Notes under the pieces: model-generated | The model's database searches: none | Told to the model about the DNA's origin: nothing | Seen by the model: the letters and a program-made list of their open reading frames with translations, nothing else | Assembly (NCBI GenBank): GCA_963691655.1 | Contig: OY829326.1 | Span: forward strand, 116,905,388 to 116,969,387 | Reading direction: 5' to 3' | From: Toxonevra muliebris | Taxonomy: Eukaryota; Arthropoda; Insecta; Diptera; Pallopteridae | DNA: 64,000 nt | Program-made: the position numbers and the translations under genes | In this document: positions 23,048 to 33,469 of the stretch, one piece after another | How positions within the stretch are numbered: the first letter of the stretch is position 1 | How the letters are laid out: each line of letters opens with the position of its first letter

Positions 23048-23200
23048 GGTGTGACACCTTCCTTACAATCCTATTTTTTTATTGGTGTACTTTCTCATTT
23101 ATGGTACACTACTGATAGTTTACTCAAGAATTTTGCCAATGGGAATGCTCTAAAAAAATGAATAGGTTAAAGAAAATGGGCGTAACACTTTCCCTAAAAA
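23048..23200 (+). repeat. Degraded copy of the 14.2-15.4 kb repeat unit
   Basis: GTGTGACACCTTCCTTACAA, a TTATGGTACACTACTGATA block and ATGGGCGTAACAC resemble the unit repeated at 14210-15050. Non-coding. Confidence 0.5.
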
Positions 23201-23224
23201 GAGACTGATATAAGTGTATATATG

Positions 23225-23836
23225 AGAAATGATATAGCAGACGATATAGTTATACTGGCAGACGAGATTGGCATATATCAAAAAATGATGGACAATTTAG
23301 AAACATACTGTGATAAATGGAATTTGGAAATAAATATGGCTAATTCAGCAATGTTGGTGTTTAGACGAGGGGGTAAGTTGGCGAAGAAAGAAAAATGAAA
23401 ATACATTTAGGTGTCATTCTCACGCCGAAAATGTCATTCCAAAAACATTTAAAAAAAAGAAATAATTCTGCTACTTGGAACTGCTTTTTTAAGAAAAATA
23501 AAATAAACTTTAGTGCTAGGAACTGACTTTAGTTAGGAAAATGTTTTAGGCCGTTTGTCGAGTTACTCAAAGCTATACCGCTCAAGTCGGAGGATATCAT
23601 TTATTTGATGATGTAGATAAGTTGCAACTATATTTTATAAAGAAAATCCTTAGACTGCCTGACTGCTCCCCTACTTATGCTATAATGCTAGAAACAGGTG
23701 CAGAGAACTGTCATATTTATACGCCGGCCCTGCATCTTAAATTCATAACAAAAACCATTTTTGAGTACAATAGCAAAAGACAACTGACAAACAAGATTTT
23801 AAAAAAATATTGGATGCGTACAAGGCACACAAGATA
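23225..23836 (+). pseudogene. Non-LTR retrotransposon RT relic, part 1 (split by insertion)
   Basis: The first readable part is ADDIVILADEIGIYQKMMDN, then LETYCDKWNLEINMANSAML and VFRRGGKLAKK. This is the RT active-site region (normally YADDIVLLA) followed by the usual NxxKxxxxVF motif. After a break come IHLGVILTPKMSFQKHLKK and then KLQLYFIKKILRLPDCSPTY with AIMLETGAEN. These correspond to the post-RT region common in CR1/RTE-type LINEs; I do not assign a clade. The frame ends at an insertion that begins at 23837 and resumes at 25136. Several indels and stops make it a pseudogene. Confidence 0.75.
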
Positions 23837-25135
23837 TTTGATGTGTAAACAGTTAAGCCAACTGAATTCCATATATATAAGCTTATAGATGTATAGCCAT
23901 ATATAGGGATTTGATGTATAATCTATATGCTTAGGTAAATAATTCATATTAAAACAATTCTTTTATAAATTTAAAAATTTATTAGATATCATTATCTTTT
24001 ATATATAATAACCCAATTCACTATAAATTGCAAATGGTCTTGCATCATTGCAGATGCAAATTTTTATTCCATATGGCATATATTTGTTGTTGTGATAGGA
24101 GAAATATTTTGCATTTGCACCAAATCGTGAATAGGGCTGATGTGTTTTAGTTGCATTATTTTTCTTTTACTCAATGTATCGGGCACGATATGCTCGCATA
24201 TACGCAGCTGCAATTGCATCCTTTTTTCCGTGCTTTAAGTTTTTATCCTGTTGATTTGAAATTTTATTAGATATGAAAATATTACATAACGTCGTCTGAG
24301 AATTGATTTGGCGTATAGGTATATGAATTTGTACACACATACGCCAAACCAATTCTCAGGCGACGATAAGTGCTTTCCGCATTTAACCTTAGAAAGGCAA
24401 CAGGGTCACCCCACTACTTTTTAAAAGCAAAGAGATTTGCCATAACTGCATTTAATAAAAATAAGAAACAATGTATTTTTATTGAAGTAAATAAGTGATT
24501 TTATAATAAATAAGTTTGATTCTGTTGATTTGTTTGATTCTATTGATTTCTGTTTAACATATTTGCTATTTATATAGATAAAAAAGTGTTGCCTTTCTAT
24601 GGTTAATGCACAAAGCAAGTTTTTTTTATGCCGTGGTTTGCTATCATTATCACCACATTTTGTTTATACATTTATTGAAACCTAGATTCCTTATTACTTA
24701 TCATTTTATATTGTTTTTATATTTTAAAAAATATTTAATTTTAATCCAATCTAACTAACCGAATGCAAAACCTATCAAACGCCTGTGTTTGCTACGGCGA
24801 CTTCTCTGCTTGTATGGTATAGTCGATCTCCATACGTTTAACACCAACAAATAATTCTGCCGCGAATAATTGTACACACACATTTTGTTTTCGTATGCAC
24901 ATATATGTGAGAGTAAATTGATCGAAACATAAACAAACAAACTCTGCTCGTATTTTAATTTCTCCCTTTCTTCTTCTCTTTGTTGTTTAGAGTAGCACAG
25001 TCATGCCGCGCAGTAGTGTGAGCGAGAGCGGAACTGGACGTTACAGTTATCTTACATCTTACGTTACAGTTATTCTTACATTTTACACATTTGAAATTTT
25101 GCCCATACCTTGAGCTAAAATGTTTACACATCAAA
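23837..25135. mobile_element. 1.3-kb inverted-end insertion splitting the LINE
   Basis: The left end TTTGATGTGTAAACA (23837-23851) is an exact reverse complement of the right end at 25121-25135, and weaker similarity runs about 10 bp further in. The LINE reading frame stops at the left end (RTRHTRY) and resumes just after the right end (FWANALNQLSSVYNLKW), so both boundaries agree with an insertion. The interior is AT-rich with no transposase. It contains a long hairpin at 24290-24365. I could not read an exact target duplication. Confidence 0.65.
24290..24365. repeat. 27-bp perfect-length hairpin
   Basis: The left arm 24290-24316 (CGTCGTCTGAGAATTG...) pairs with the right arm 24339-24365 over 27 positions, with one G-T wobble and one mismatch, around a 22-nt loop. 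A sequence resembling the left arm (CTGAGCATTGATTTCGCGTA) lies at 31297-31316 inside the large inverted repeat, so it is part of a dispersed element. Confidence 0.85.
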
Positions 25136-25770
25136 AATTTTCTGGGCAAACGCATTAAATCAACTAAGCAGTGTATACAACCTTAAATGGGATGACAAAA
25201 ATTTAGAAATTAACCAATGGAATGGAAAAGTTCAAATGATGTTAAATAATATCAATCAGAGAAGTACTGACAGAATATATAAGCACATAGACCACAACAT
25301 AGTACAAAGCTATTTTAAAGACAACATAGACAGATATAAAATCTCATGGATTTTTAAAGCCAGATGCAACCTTATAAGTCTAAATGGATTGTATAACAAA
25401 AATGCTCGCTGTGTAACTTGAATGAGATAGAAACAATTCAACATTTTCTTGGAAGATGTCCGATCCTAAAACAATACCGATACACCTATTTCGGGAAAAC
25501 AATTTTAAATGAAGAAGAAATAATTGAAAAACTAAATGGTATAAATGATGTTAGTTGGGGAAAACTGGTTGCCTATATTACTGGTGCTTTTAAATATAGA
25601 AAGTTAATTATTGATGAATATGCGTAACAAATGTAAATTTTAATCTACCAAATCTCCGGCAGGCGACATATGAAGTCATTGCCGTATGTTCTTTATGGAC
25701 AAGTAATTTTCTTTTTTAAGTGTGTTGAATTTTTGTAACTATTTAAAAATAAATGAACCTATCTATCTAC
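25136..25770 (+). pseudogene. Non-LTR retrotransposon relic, part 2 (C-terminus and 3' tail)
   Basis: The frame resumes as FWANALNQLSSVYNLKW, then DKNLEINQWNGKVQMMLNN and DRYKISWIFKARCNLISLN. After one frameshift it gives CSLCNLNEIETIQHFLGRCP with ILKQYRYTYFGK. That CxxC...HxxxxC pattern is the zinc-knuckle C-terminus typical of non-LTR elements. The stop is at 25625-25627. A 3' UTR follows and ends in AATAAATGAACC and a short TATCTATCTA tail near 25770, consistent with a LINE 3' end. Together with 23225-23836 it forms one 5'-truncated copy of about 1.25 kb. Confidence 0.75.
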
Positions 25771-25814
25771 ATAGCAAGGGAAACAATAAAAGCTTGTGCA
25801 GAATGTTGTTGTTT

Positions 25815-26052
25815 TGGGATAAGGTGACATGAAATCACCCATACAAATAGATAATCTAAAACGGTATATGTGGAGAACCATTGGAAGGAAAACTATGAAA
25901 GATCGTTTGTGAATAATGCAGCAGATATGTCGGTAGTTCATAGTTATTGTGGAGCCATACTAAGAAAGGCTTTTCACCTTGCTGTTCGGTTCTGGAATAA
26001 AACTGTAGGTCTATTCCATCCAACAGGTGTTGTGCCATAAAAGAAGAAGTAG
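25815..26052 (+). repeat. Short repeat ending in GTTGTGCCATAA
   Basis: The block includes AAATCACCCATACAAATAGA, AGAAAGGCTTTTCACCTTGC and GTTCGGTTCTGGAATAAAAC, and ends GTTGTGCCATAA (26029-26040) followed by AAGAAGAAG. The same terminal string followed by an A-rich tail lies at 39939-39960, and in inverted form at 40898-40909. I recognise the general form from tephritid genomes as the 3' end of a SINE or LINE; that is from memory. Confidence 0.6.
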
Positions 26053-26199
26053 AATGGAAAGAAAAAGAAATAAATCAATGCCCACAAACCATAATGGCCC
26101 AACATAGTGTAAAAAATTAAAAATAAAATTTGAAGTGAAGTTGAAACCGCCATGGAAGAGGAAGCACTTTGCTCACCTATGCTATTTTATACACGGAGC

Positions 26200-27200
26200 A
26201 GAAAGAAACTACCGATAGAAAACGGCTGTGGTCTGGACAGCATTGGCCGCCAGCATATACGAGTATGGCTCGATTAGAAACAATAGTTTACACTCAATTT
26301 CGCCATGAAATACTCGAAAGATTTAATTCTACCCGTCAGTAGTTACAAAGTTCCACCATGATTCTGTGTACAACTGTGAATTTGCTTAAGCCTTTAGAAT
26401 AGTTTGTTGAATCAAAAAGAGATGCATTTGATTCATATGAAACCACAGGAAAGGAATGGTCTGATGAACAAGAGTATGAGCGTCTACATGTTCAATCTCT
26501 CAATGTACGACTTGAACCCATAGATTATGGAAAACGCCTGTGCTGCAATTATTACCGAAAGAAAAACTTCGTTCGGAATCTTTCGTCATTGTTATCGATC
26601 AACTCATCGTATTTTTAGAAAGTAGAAAAAGTATTAGAAAAGTAAAATAATAGAAAAAGTAACAAACAACATTTTTTTATTACAAAGTAGGAAAAGTAGT
26701 AGAAAATAGAAAAAGTAATAGAAATAGTAGAAGAAAAAGTAGAAGAAATTTATCTTTTATTTATTTTCTTATTTGAGAGTTGGTGAGCGTTTCAAGATTT
26801 ATAAGTTAATTAAGCCAACGAATTAGTTCATCTTGCAACTTTTTCGTAACAATTTGAAAAGAATGAAAGGAAATCGATGGAAATTTTTCTTCATCGTATA
26901 ATTTTACAAAATAATGGTCAGTCCATATTCTGCAAATTCAGAAATATTTCTTCGCACTGTACTTATCTATGATAGTGACGAAATGCAGTGGGGAAAGATA
27001 TTATCTAGGTTTTTTCAAGGTGTCTGATAATACGTGGCTTAAAGCGCTAAGGTCGAACTTTTAAAGAACTATTCCATAAATACTAGGTTGCAGCAGAGCT
27101 CGGTCCTCTTATTCGATCTTGTAGCTTTCTTCTTCAATTACCTTCTGACATTGACGTTGAATACTTTTCACTGAATTGCGAATGATAGCACCTTTTATCA
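26200..27200 (+). pseudogene. hAT-superfamily transposase relic (ZMYM1/DUF4371-like)
   Basis: The best segment reads FVESKRDAFDSYETTGKEWS, then DEQEYERLHVQSLNVRLEP and IDYGKRLCC, and after one shift ESFVIVIDQLIVFLESR. This follows the middle of the DUF4371/ZMYM1-type transposases (FVxxxRxxFxxYExxGK, then FxVIxDQL). Before it, GLDSIGRQHIRVWLD may belong to the same protein. After a purine-rich filler at 26600-26755, weaker frames up to about 27200 could be the C-terminal dimerisation region, but I am unsure. No catalytic triad can be verified and there are many stops. No terminal repeats were found. Confidence 0.5.
26600..26755 (+). repeat. Purine-rich filler (GTAGAAAAAG-type)
   Basis: Degenerate TAGAAAAAGTA repeats fill this stretch. 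They are the reverse complement of the CTACTTTTTC filler at 14500-15300. Confidence 0.7.
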
Positions 27201-27391
27201 TTTAAGCTTGTGTGGAAAATTCTCTAGCTCCTGGGATATTGAAAGGATTTTCAATCAATCTCTGATTAGGGTTCCGGAAATAAAATTGAGCTTAACATGT
27301 ATAAAACCCATGGATAGAGCAGTCGATAGTCTCAGCAGTTTACACCACTTATGTATGAAGTATATTCGGATTAAAATCCTTACACAAAAAT

Positions 27392-28395
27392 TTAAATTTT
27401 TAATTCAAAGAAAATAGAGTTCGTGTAAAGTAAGGCTAACGAAGTCGAAATTTTATATATAGCGGCGTCAACTACAAAAAGCAAAAAAAGCCGTAGGAAG
27501 TCGTTATATAAAGATTTCGTAGGGGCCCAGCCGACTTCGCAGAACGTATCGGGTCTAATGTGCTTGGTAGATGAACCTTGCATAGCCAGTTCATCGGCGG
27601 CCTCATTACCAACAATGTCACAGTGGCCAGGTACCCAACAAAACGTAACTTTGTTACGGGTAGACAAGCGCTGGAGACTCTCAAAACACTCTTTCACCAG
27701 TTTAGAGGAAAAACTCCATGAAGAGAGGGCTAAGAGAGCCGCCTAGCTGTCTGAAAAAATTACAATATTTGTACCTTTAAGACCTTTATACAGGTTTATA
27801 TTGGCACAGGTCTCAATTGCGTATATTTCGGCTTGAAAGACACTGGGCCAAATACCCAGAGGGATTGAGATTCTAGTATTGGGTCCTACAACTCCGGCAC
27901 CAGAACCACAGTCCATTTTCGAGCCGTTTGTATACCAATTGAGAGCAAAGGAACCGAAATCGGGACACTGGCCAACCCATTCGGACCTGGAAGGAAGAAT
28001 GATGTTAAATTTCCTACCGAAACACAGATCCCTAGCCATATAATCCGATACAGTACATATTGGGGTGTTAGGAATTTCGTCAAGAATGCTCAGGTGACCA
28101 TAGTTGCCTTTTAGTAAGCTTGACGATATACGCAGCCGCAAGGCAGTGTTTGCGGCTGTTTTCTTGATGAAAATGTGTAATGGCACCAGGCCAATCAACG
28201 CTTCAATGGCAGGAGTTGGACAGGTGCGCATAGCTCCAGTTATGGAGACGCAGCATGCCTTTGGAACTTGTTCAATTTGGTGATGGCCGAGCCCTGCATG
28301 GCTTTGGGCCACCACACTAGAGCCGCTATGACAGGTCTAACTATACTAGTGTAGAGCCAAAAGATCATCTTAAGAGTAAGACCCCATGTTTTATG
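27392..28395 (-). pseudogene. LOA-like LINE: RT C-terminus and RNase H, nearly intact
   Basis: On the minus strand one frame runs from about 28315 to 27392, 307 codons, broken by a single in-frame TAG at 27743-27745. It begins after RT with ITGAMRTCPTPAIEALIGLV, the thumb-like segment of LOA/I-type LINEs. RNase H follows: LNWYTNGSKMDCGSGAGVVG, then SVFQAEIYAIETCANINLYK, IVIFSDS*AALLALSSW, and TFCWVPGHCDIVGNEAADEL. The four catalytic positions would be D, E, D, D. The first is replaced by N (YTNG for the usual YTDG). The stop sits at the usual Q of SDSQAA, a CAG to TAG change. Upstream to 28395 a shifted frame gives YTSIVRPVIAALVWWPK. The zinc-knuckle C-terminus is missing. The same family recurs at 46425-48165. 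Confidence 0.85.
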
Positions 28396-29335
28396 TTTAG
28401 ATGTATTATGTTCAACATTTTTACATTCAAAAATGACCTTGGTAACATGGCGTCCAGCTTTCTCAGTAATTTCATCAAAAGAAACGATATCATAGTAGTC
28501 TTGAACATTTTTTGGACTGTGGACTCATCGGAAACTTTCTTCTTTATATATTTTTTAAAAGAATTTTTGAATTTCGGGCTGTGGAGCCTTTACACGTATC
28601 ACATGTCAGCATTATTTTGAAAAAAAAGGAGAATCAGCTCCCTGCCTATGACCTTATTAAATTCAATGTTCCTTCTCTTTTTACCTTTATCGTCCGTATT
28701 ATTTTCCTTTATCAATGCAATAAATGTTTTTCATTTATATAACAAACAAAAAAAATATCTGAAAAAAAAAATTAATTTTTTTAAATTAAGTAAATTTTAT
28801 TTTATTCTTTCCCTTCTTGTGCTGCTTTTTCATGCTTTTTCAAAGAAACGAAACTGAATTGGGTTTCGCTCGCTTTTATACAACTACTGGAAATGCTTTC
28901 AATCTGCTTCCCAAAGAAAAGCGCTTTAGTTGTTCGCAATGTACAAATGCATTTCCCCCTAGTGTACTATACTATATACTTGCATACATGTATATATACT
29001 TATATATTTATATATGCCACCAATTGTAAATACTTATATGTGTTTTCACTTGTGCTAGTTCAGTATTATTATCAATTTGTTATTTCAGCGGATGGTTTGT
29101 GTGGCTGGTTTTATTTTTTTTCTTACTTGATTTGTTAGCGAAAAATGTATGTGTTAATTAAACATCGTTAGTTAGTTGCTTTTTCAACTTTTATCTTAGT
29201 TTCACCCATACATGCATACAGATGTACAATGAATGCCATTAATCTACAGTTTCTGCATTTATGTATTTTTCATTATAATGAAAAACATAAATTGTTAATT
29301 TCCAATACGAATTACACTGTTTGACAGCTAAAAAT
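28396..29335. other. AT-rich non-coding stretch
   Basis: A/T runs and TATATAC repeats near 28975-29015. No reading frame with a domain. Confidence 0.45.
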
Positions 29336-29633
29336 GAGCAGAGACGAGACAAGTGTACTTAGGGTAATGGGGGGTCGCTGAGTCCGAATCCGTGGTCCGT
29401 TTTGATCTGCTACGTTACAATTTTTTTTTATTGACATCAAAATTTTTAAAATTAAAAAAAAAAAAAATTAAAAATGCAGTTCATATTTTTTTCATTAAAA
29501 CAAGCATTTTTACAAAAACAAATTTTTCGATTTTTTTATTTTTCAACTTTAAAAATTTAAAAAAACAATTTTTTTTTCGTAATTTTTTTTATCCTCGTTA
29601 TCATCGTTCACTTTTATCTCGTTGTTAGCTTAA

Positions 29634-30697
29634 CCCAGTAATGCCTAACGGTGCCATATGGCACCTTGTCGCTGAGCCGTTCCTGAGCCAGGTTCAAAAA
29701 TATTTTTTTTCTCAAGTTACTTTCTTGATCTATTTGCACCCAGAGAAATACTTACCTCGTTTGAAGAAAAACGGCTATCAAATTGAGGAAAAATGGGAAT
29801 GATTTGGCGCCATAGAAACGGTTTCCTTATTTAGATATTCAAAATTTCTTTGAATTGAGGAAATATTTTTTCTTTATTTTAGAGAAAATTTTCTTTGAAA
29901 GAAGGAAGTTTTCTATAAATTAAAGAAATATGTCTTAAATTTGTAGAAATTGCGGTTTTCAAATGAATAATATTTTATTTCAATATGAGAAATTGTATAT
30001 AATTTAGGTAAAATTTTCCTCAGTTTGAGGAATAATTTTCCATCAATTGAAGTAAATTTACTACCTTTTTAGAAAAAAAATCCTCAATTTATGGAATATT
30101 TAAATAATTTAAATAAATTAAAAGGCATAGAAATCATGTTTTTTACTTGTATTCATTTATTATTTTAATTTTAATAAGTATTAAGGTTTACATTTTTACG
30201 TATTTTTACATACACTACAGGCGTCGTCGCCAAAGAATTATAAATTGAAGTTTATTGAAATTTATTTCTTTCGAATATAATTTTTTTTTTTCACAATATA
30301 TATAAATTTTTTCACAAATTATATCAACAGCCACAAACACAACCGCTTCGCTTGAAATAGAGACGCCAACTAAAAAATTCAAAAGAAAAATAAAGCATAC
30401 GCGATTGTCTTCTAAGGCCAAAAGAGTAAAGCTAGTTTTTTGTGTATACCAAAATTTTGTATGGAGAACATTTTTGGTATATTCGTCTCTTTCTTACATT
30501 TTCTACGCAACTAAATTTGTAAAAATGAAGAAATAACTTACTTCAAATTGAACACCATGGTTGCATTTTTCTTCATTTTGAGGAAAATTTACTTAAACGA
30601 GAGAAATTTTCGTGGATTCAAATTGAGGAAACTTTTTCTTTGTTTTAGAGATGGGTATTTTTCTGGGTGTGCTTTGTGTTCTTGAACAATTAAATCC
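29634..30697 (-). mobile_element. 130-bp piggyBac-type MITE (copy 3), split by a 933-bp MITE
   Basis: This reads CCCAGTAATGCCTAACGGTG after TTAA (29630-29633) and is the inverted counterpart of 31401-31530. It is broken at 29736. After the 933-bp insertion, CTTTGTGTTC continues the copy at 30672 up to TTAA near 30698-30701. Removing the insertion and one copy of a TG duplication gives about 130 bp, the same length as the other two copies. Confidence 0.8.
29737..30669 (-). mobile_element. 933-bp MITE with CACCCAG ends (copy 1)
   Basis: The ends are CACCCAGAGAAATAC at the left and GTATTTTTCTGGGTG at the right. A second copy in the opposite orientation lies at 52276-53247. TG lies on both sides and the empty site is readable from the intact 130-bp MITE, which supports a 2-bp target duplication. 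The interior is built from degenerate AAATTGAGGAAA blocks. Read on the minus strand, an ACGAG/GTAAGTATT string adjoins the right end, matching a strong 5' splice donor. A frame at 30215-30421 is shared with copy 2 but changes do not look like those of a selected gene. Superfamily not assigned; 2-bp duplications would fit Tc1/mariner relatives. Confidence 0.85.
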
Positions 30698-31400
30698 TTA
30701 AAATTTCTTTGTGTATACCTACAAATAAATTTATATATTGTTGTTTCCTTTTTGACACGTTCACGTATTCATTTTAGAACACATTGTAAATAAATACATA
30801 ATAAAAAATAAAAAACGTCAGTACAAGACAAGAGAAAGATTTATTTTTAAATTTCAAATTTTATTCATAATTTATCCGAAGATGTTTTATTTTAGGTTCA
30901 TACACGCTGGATTCCATTTTTGCACACATCGCGATTCTCAAAACACTAATTGTAACACAAACAATTTGTACAGAAATAAAACCGGTGACAGCCTACTCCA
31001 AGCTTACTTCGAAATTTAACAACAAAATTTAAATTAAGTTTTAGGATTCAATTGATCAGAACATATTAATTTAAAGTCAAACTTTTATACTGCTCTACTC
31101 TTGAACGTTGCAATGGCATTTTTCAGCGAAGACGAAGGCATGGTTGTGGAGACATAGTTTTGCAAACGTAGAGGCTTTTAAACATTCAAAAATCGGTACA
31201 AGTTATGCTGCTGTTGTTGCTTTCTTTCTCTAATTACTTACTGAACATCTTATTCAAGTACGCCAATCGCATTCTTACATACTTACATATCGTAGCCTGA
31301 GCATTGATTTCGCGTATGTGTATACGTATTCGTAAACGTTATGTTTAGAGTTTAAAGATCATTTTGCACTTAAGCATGTGTTTGGCCATCATTGCTTTAA

Positions 31401-31530
31401 CCCATTTAGGATGAGCGGGAACCAAAGTAGATAGATCAAGAAAGTAGCTTAAGAAAAAAAAAATTTTTGAACCTGGCTCAGGAACGGCTCAGCGACAAGG
31501 TGCCATATGGCACCGCTAGACATTACTGGG
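31401..31530 (+). mobile_element. 130-bp piggyBac-type MITE (copy 2)
   Basis: CCCATTTAGGATGAGCGGG to CATTACTGGG, flanked by TTAA at 31397-31400 and 31531-31534. It has the same length and core as the copy at 1887-2016. Confidence 0.88.
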
Positions 31531-31841
31531 TTAAGCTAACAACGAGATAAAAGTGAACGATGATAACGAGGATGAAAAAATTACGAAAAATTTAATTAAT
31601 TAAAAAAAAAAAATTTTTTTTTAAATTTTTAAATAAAAAAAATCGAAAAATTTTTTTTTGTAAAAATGGATGTTTTGATGAAAAAAAATATGAACTGCAT
31701 TTTTAATTTTTTTTTTTTTCAATTGTAAAAATTTTGATGTTAATAAAAAAACTGTGACGGCAGAGCAAAACGGACCATGGATTCGGACTCAGCGACCCCC
31801 CATTACCCCATTACCCTAAGTGCTTTGTCCCGTCTCTGCTC

Positions 31842-33340
31842 GTTTTCAAAAGTTTCCATTTGTAGAACAGTGTTATCATTCTCACATAGTAAGCAACAGA
31901 AATATATTGATTTACAAAACTCATAACAAAAACGTATTCAGAATTCAAAAATGTGAATGAAAAAGATTCAAAGAAATTTTTACATTGGTTTTCAATGAAG
32001 ATATCAAATTTTTAATTAAAACAAAAGTAAAATTGAAAAATATTTGAAAATAGTTCTAATTACAATTCAATCTACATAAAAGGATTTTCATAGTTAAAAA
32101 AAAAAAACTTACCATAAAACCACACAGACAATGGACAGAAACATAATCGCATTTAGTGAATTAAGGCACTAGTATCCTACATGCTATATCGATGCATGTG
32201 TGCATATTATTGTATATAAACCAAACTGAACTGAACTTAAGCATTCAAACAAATTGAATAACATTCTTCACACAGAAACACATACACTCACACATACATA
32301 CAAACTTAAACATATGAGTTTCTCAGTTTCTCAGCTGCTAAGTTCACTAAACAAAAACGTTTAGACATACATTTATCTATGTCCTTTTTGTTAATTTGTA
32401 TGTGTGTGTGTGAGTGAGAGTATGAATGTATGCGTATACATGGGCGTATGTGTATTTTACACTCTGATTTTATTATTGATGTTGGTTTTCGTGTCGAGTT
32501 CATTGTAATGCAATAAATTTACTTTCATCACTAAATGCTCAAAACCTATGGGCCATCATCAATAGATCGGATTAGGCGTAATCATGCTGTTGTATTTATG
32601 CATGTGTGTGTGTGCTTGTGTTTATACAAGTGTATGCATATTGCTAATGTTATTAAAAACATTCAATATGCTTTGCCAGGCAGAGGCAGGCAGGAATATA
32701 TAATCGAATTGGTTGGAAGAAAATACGATTTCATGGTTTGTTGTATTAGTAATTTTTAATATTTTATAAATAGAAAAAGAAAAAAAAAACATTAAATTAT
32801 TGATACAATTTTCAAAACCGAACTCTTAGAACAAACAAGCTGTAAAAGAAATTAAAATTTTTTCGAATAATTTTGGCATTGCATACGATGGAAATGAATA
32901 TAAAATACGTAAAAATGTGTAATTTCTTTAGTTTGTAGTGGCTACGCGTTATAGTTTTTTATTTATGGGGAACCAATATCTGAAAATAGAATAGCTGAAA
33001 TAGATAGAAAACAACAGAGACTCGAACCCTAATGAGAACCAATAAAAAACAAACAAAATCTGAATAGAAGTCGGCAATAACAGAAGCTTGGCATAGAAAA
33101 TTAAAGGTTGAATACTGCCGAGACTTGACAAAAGCGATGCCACGCCTGTTACCGAAGCATGAGGTCGACACATAAAACTCTTTAATTTTTATTATTCATG
33201 ATTTCATGTACCGTTATCTCGAAAACCTGACGTGATGGAGCAAAATGGTCTTTAGATTTGAGCTCAGCGACCACAAATTACTTAAAACTACATGTCAAAT
33301 CGCCAGTCCGATTTTAGCTGTTGCACAGCGAAATTTAAGG
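31842..33340. other. Non-coding DNA with TGTG microsatellites
   Basis: TG runs lie near 32397-32425 and 32600-32625, with A runs elsewhere. Near 33232-33285 the block GTGATGGAGCAAAATGGTC and CTCAGCGACCAC resembles the outer arms of the 29.3-31.8 kb structure. No gene. Confidence 0.5.
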
Positions 33341-33457
33341 TTACTCATACGCACCGTTGAAAATTGGGGCTTTTGCTTTGCAATTAAAACAAAAATTTGT
33401 AAAACGGATTTTCTTAAATAAAGAGTGTTTTTGTCAAATAAAAAGACTCCAAACTTA
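33341..33457 (+). repeat. Dispersed repeat, copy B (partner at 11531)
   Basis: TTACTCATACGCACCGTTGA, GCTTTGCAATTAAAA and TTTTTGTCAAATAAAAAGAC match the minus-strand copy at 11531-11647 in order. Confidence 0.75.
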
Positions 33458-33469
33458 CAAAAAACACAA

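Larger units (their letters stand above)
29336..31841. mobile_element. 2.5-kb inverted-repeat structure with nested MITEs
   Basis: The outer left arm (29336-29630) and outer right arm (31535-31841) are reverse complements over about 300 bp. Both start GAGCAGAGACG at the outer edge, then share TTAGGGTAATGG, GGGTCGCTGAGTCCGAATCC and, at the inner edge, GTTCACTTTTATCTCGTTGT. Just inside each arm sits a 130-bp TTAA-type MITE, also in inverted order, so the full arms are about 430 bp. The left arm is stretched by a 933-bp insertion. The centre (30702-31396) is unique AT-rich DNA without a transposase. It could be a foldback-type element or two inverted copies of one repeat. I see no target duplication at the outer edges. 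Confidence 0.8.
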
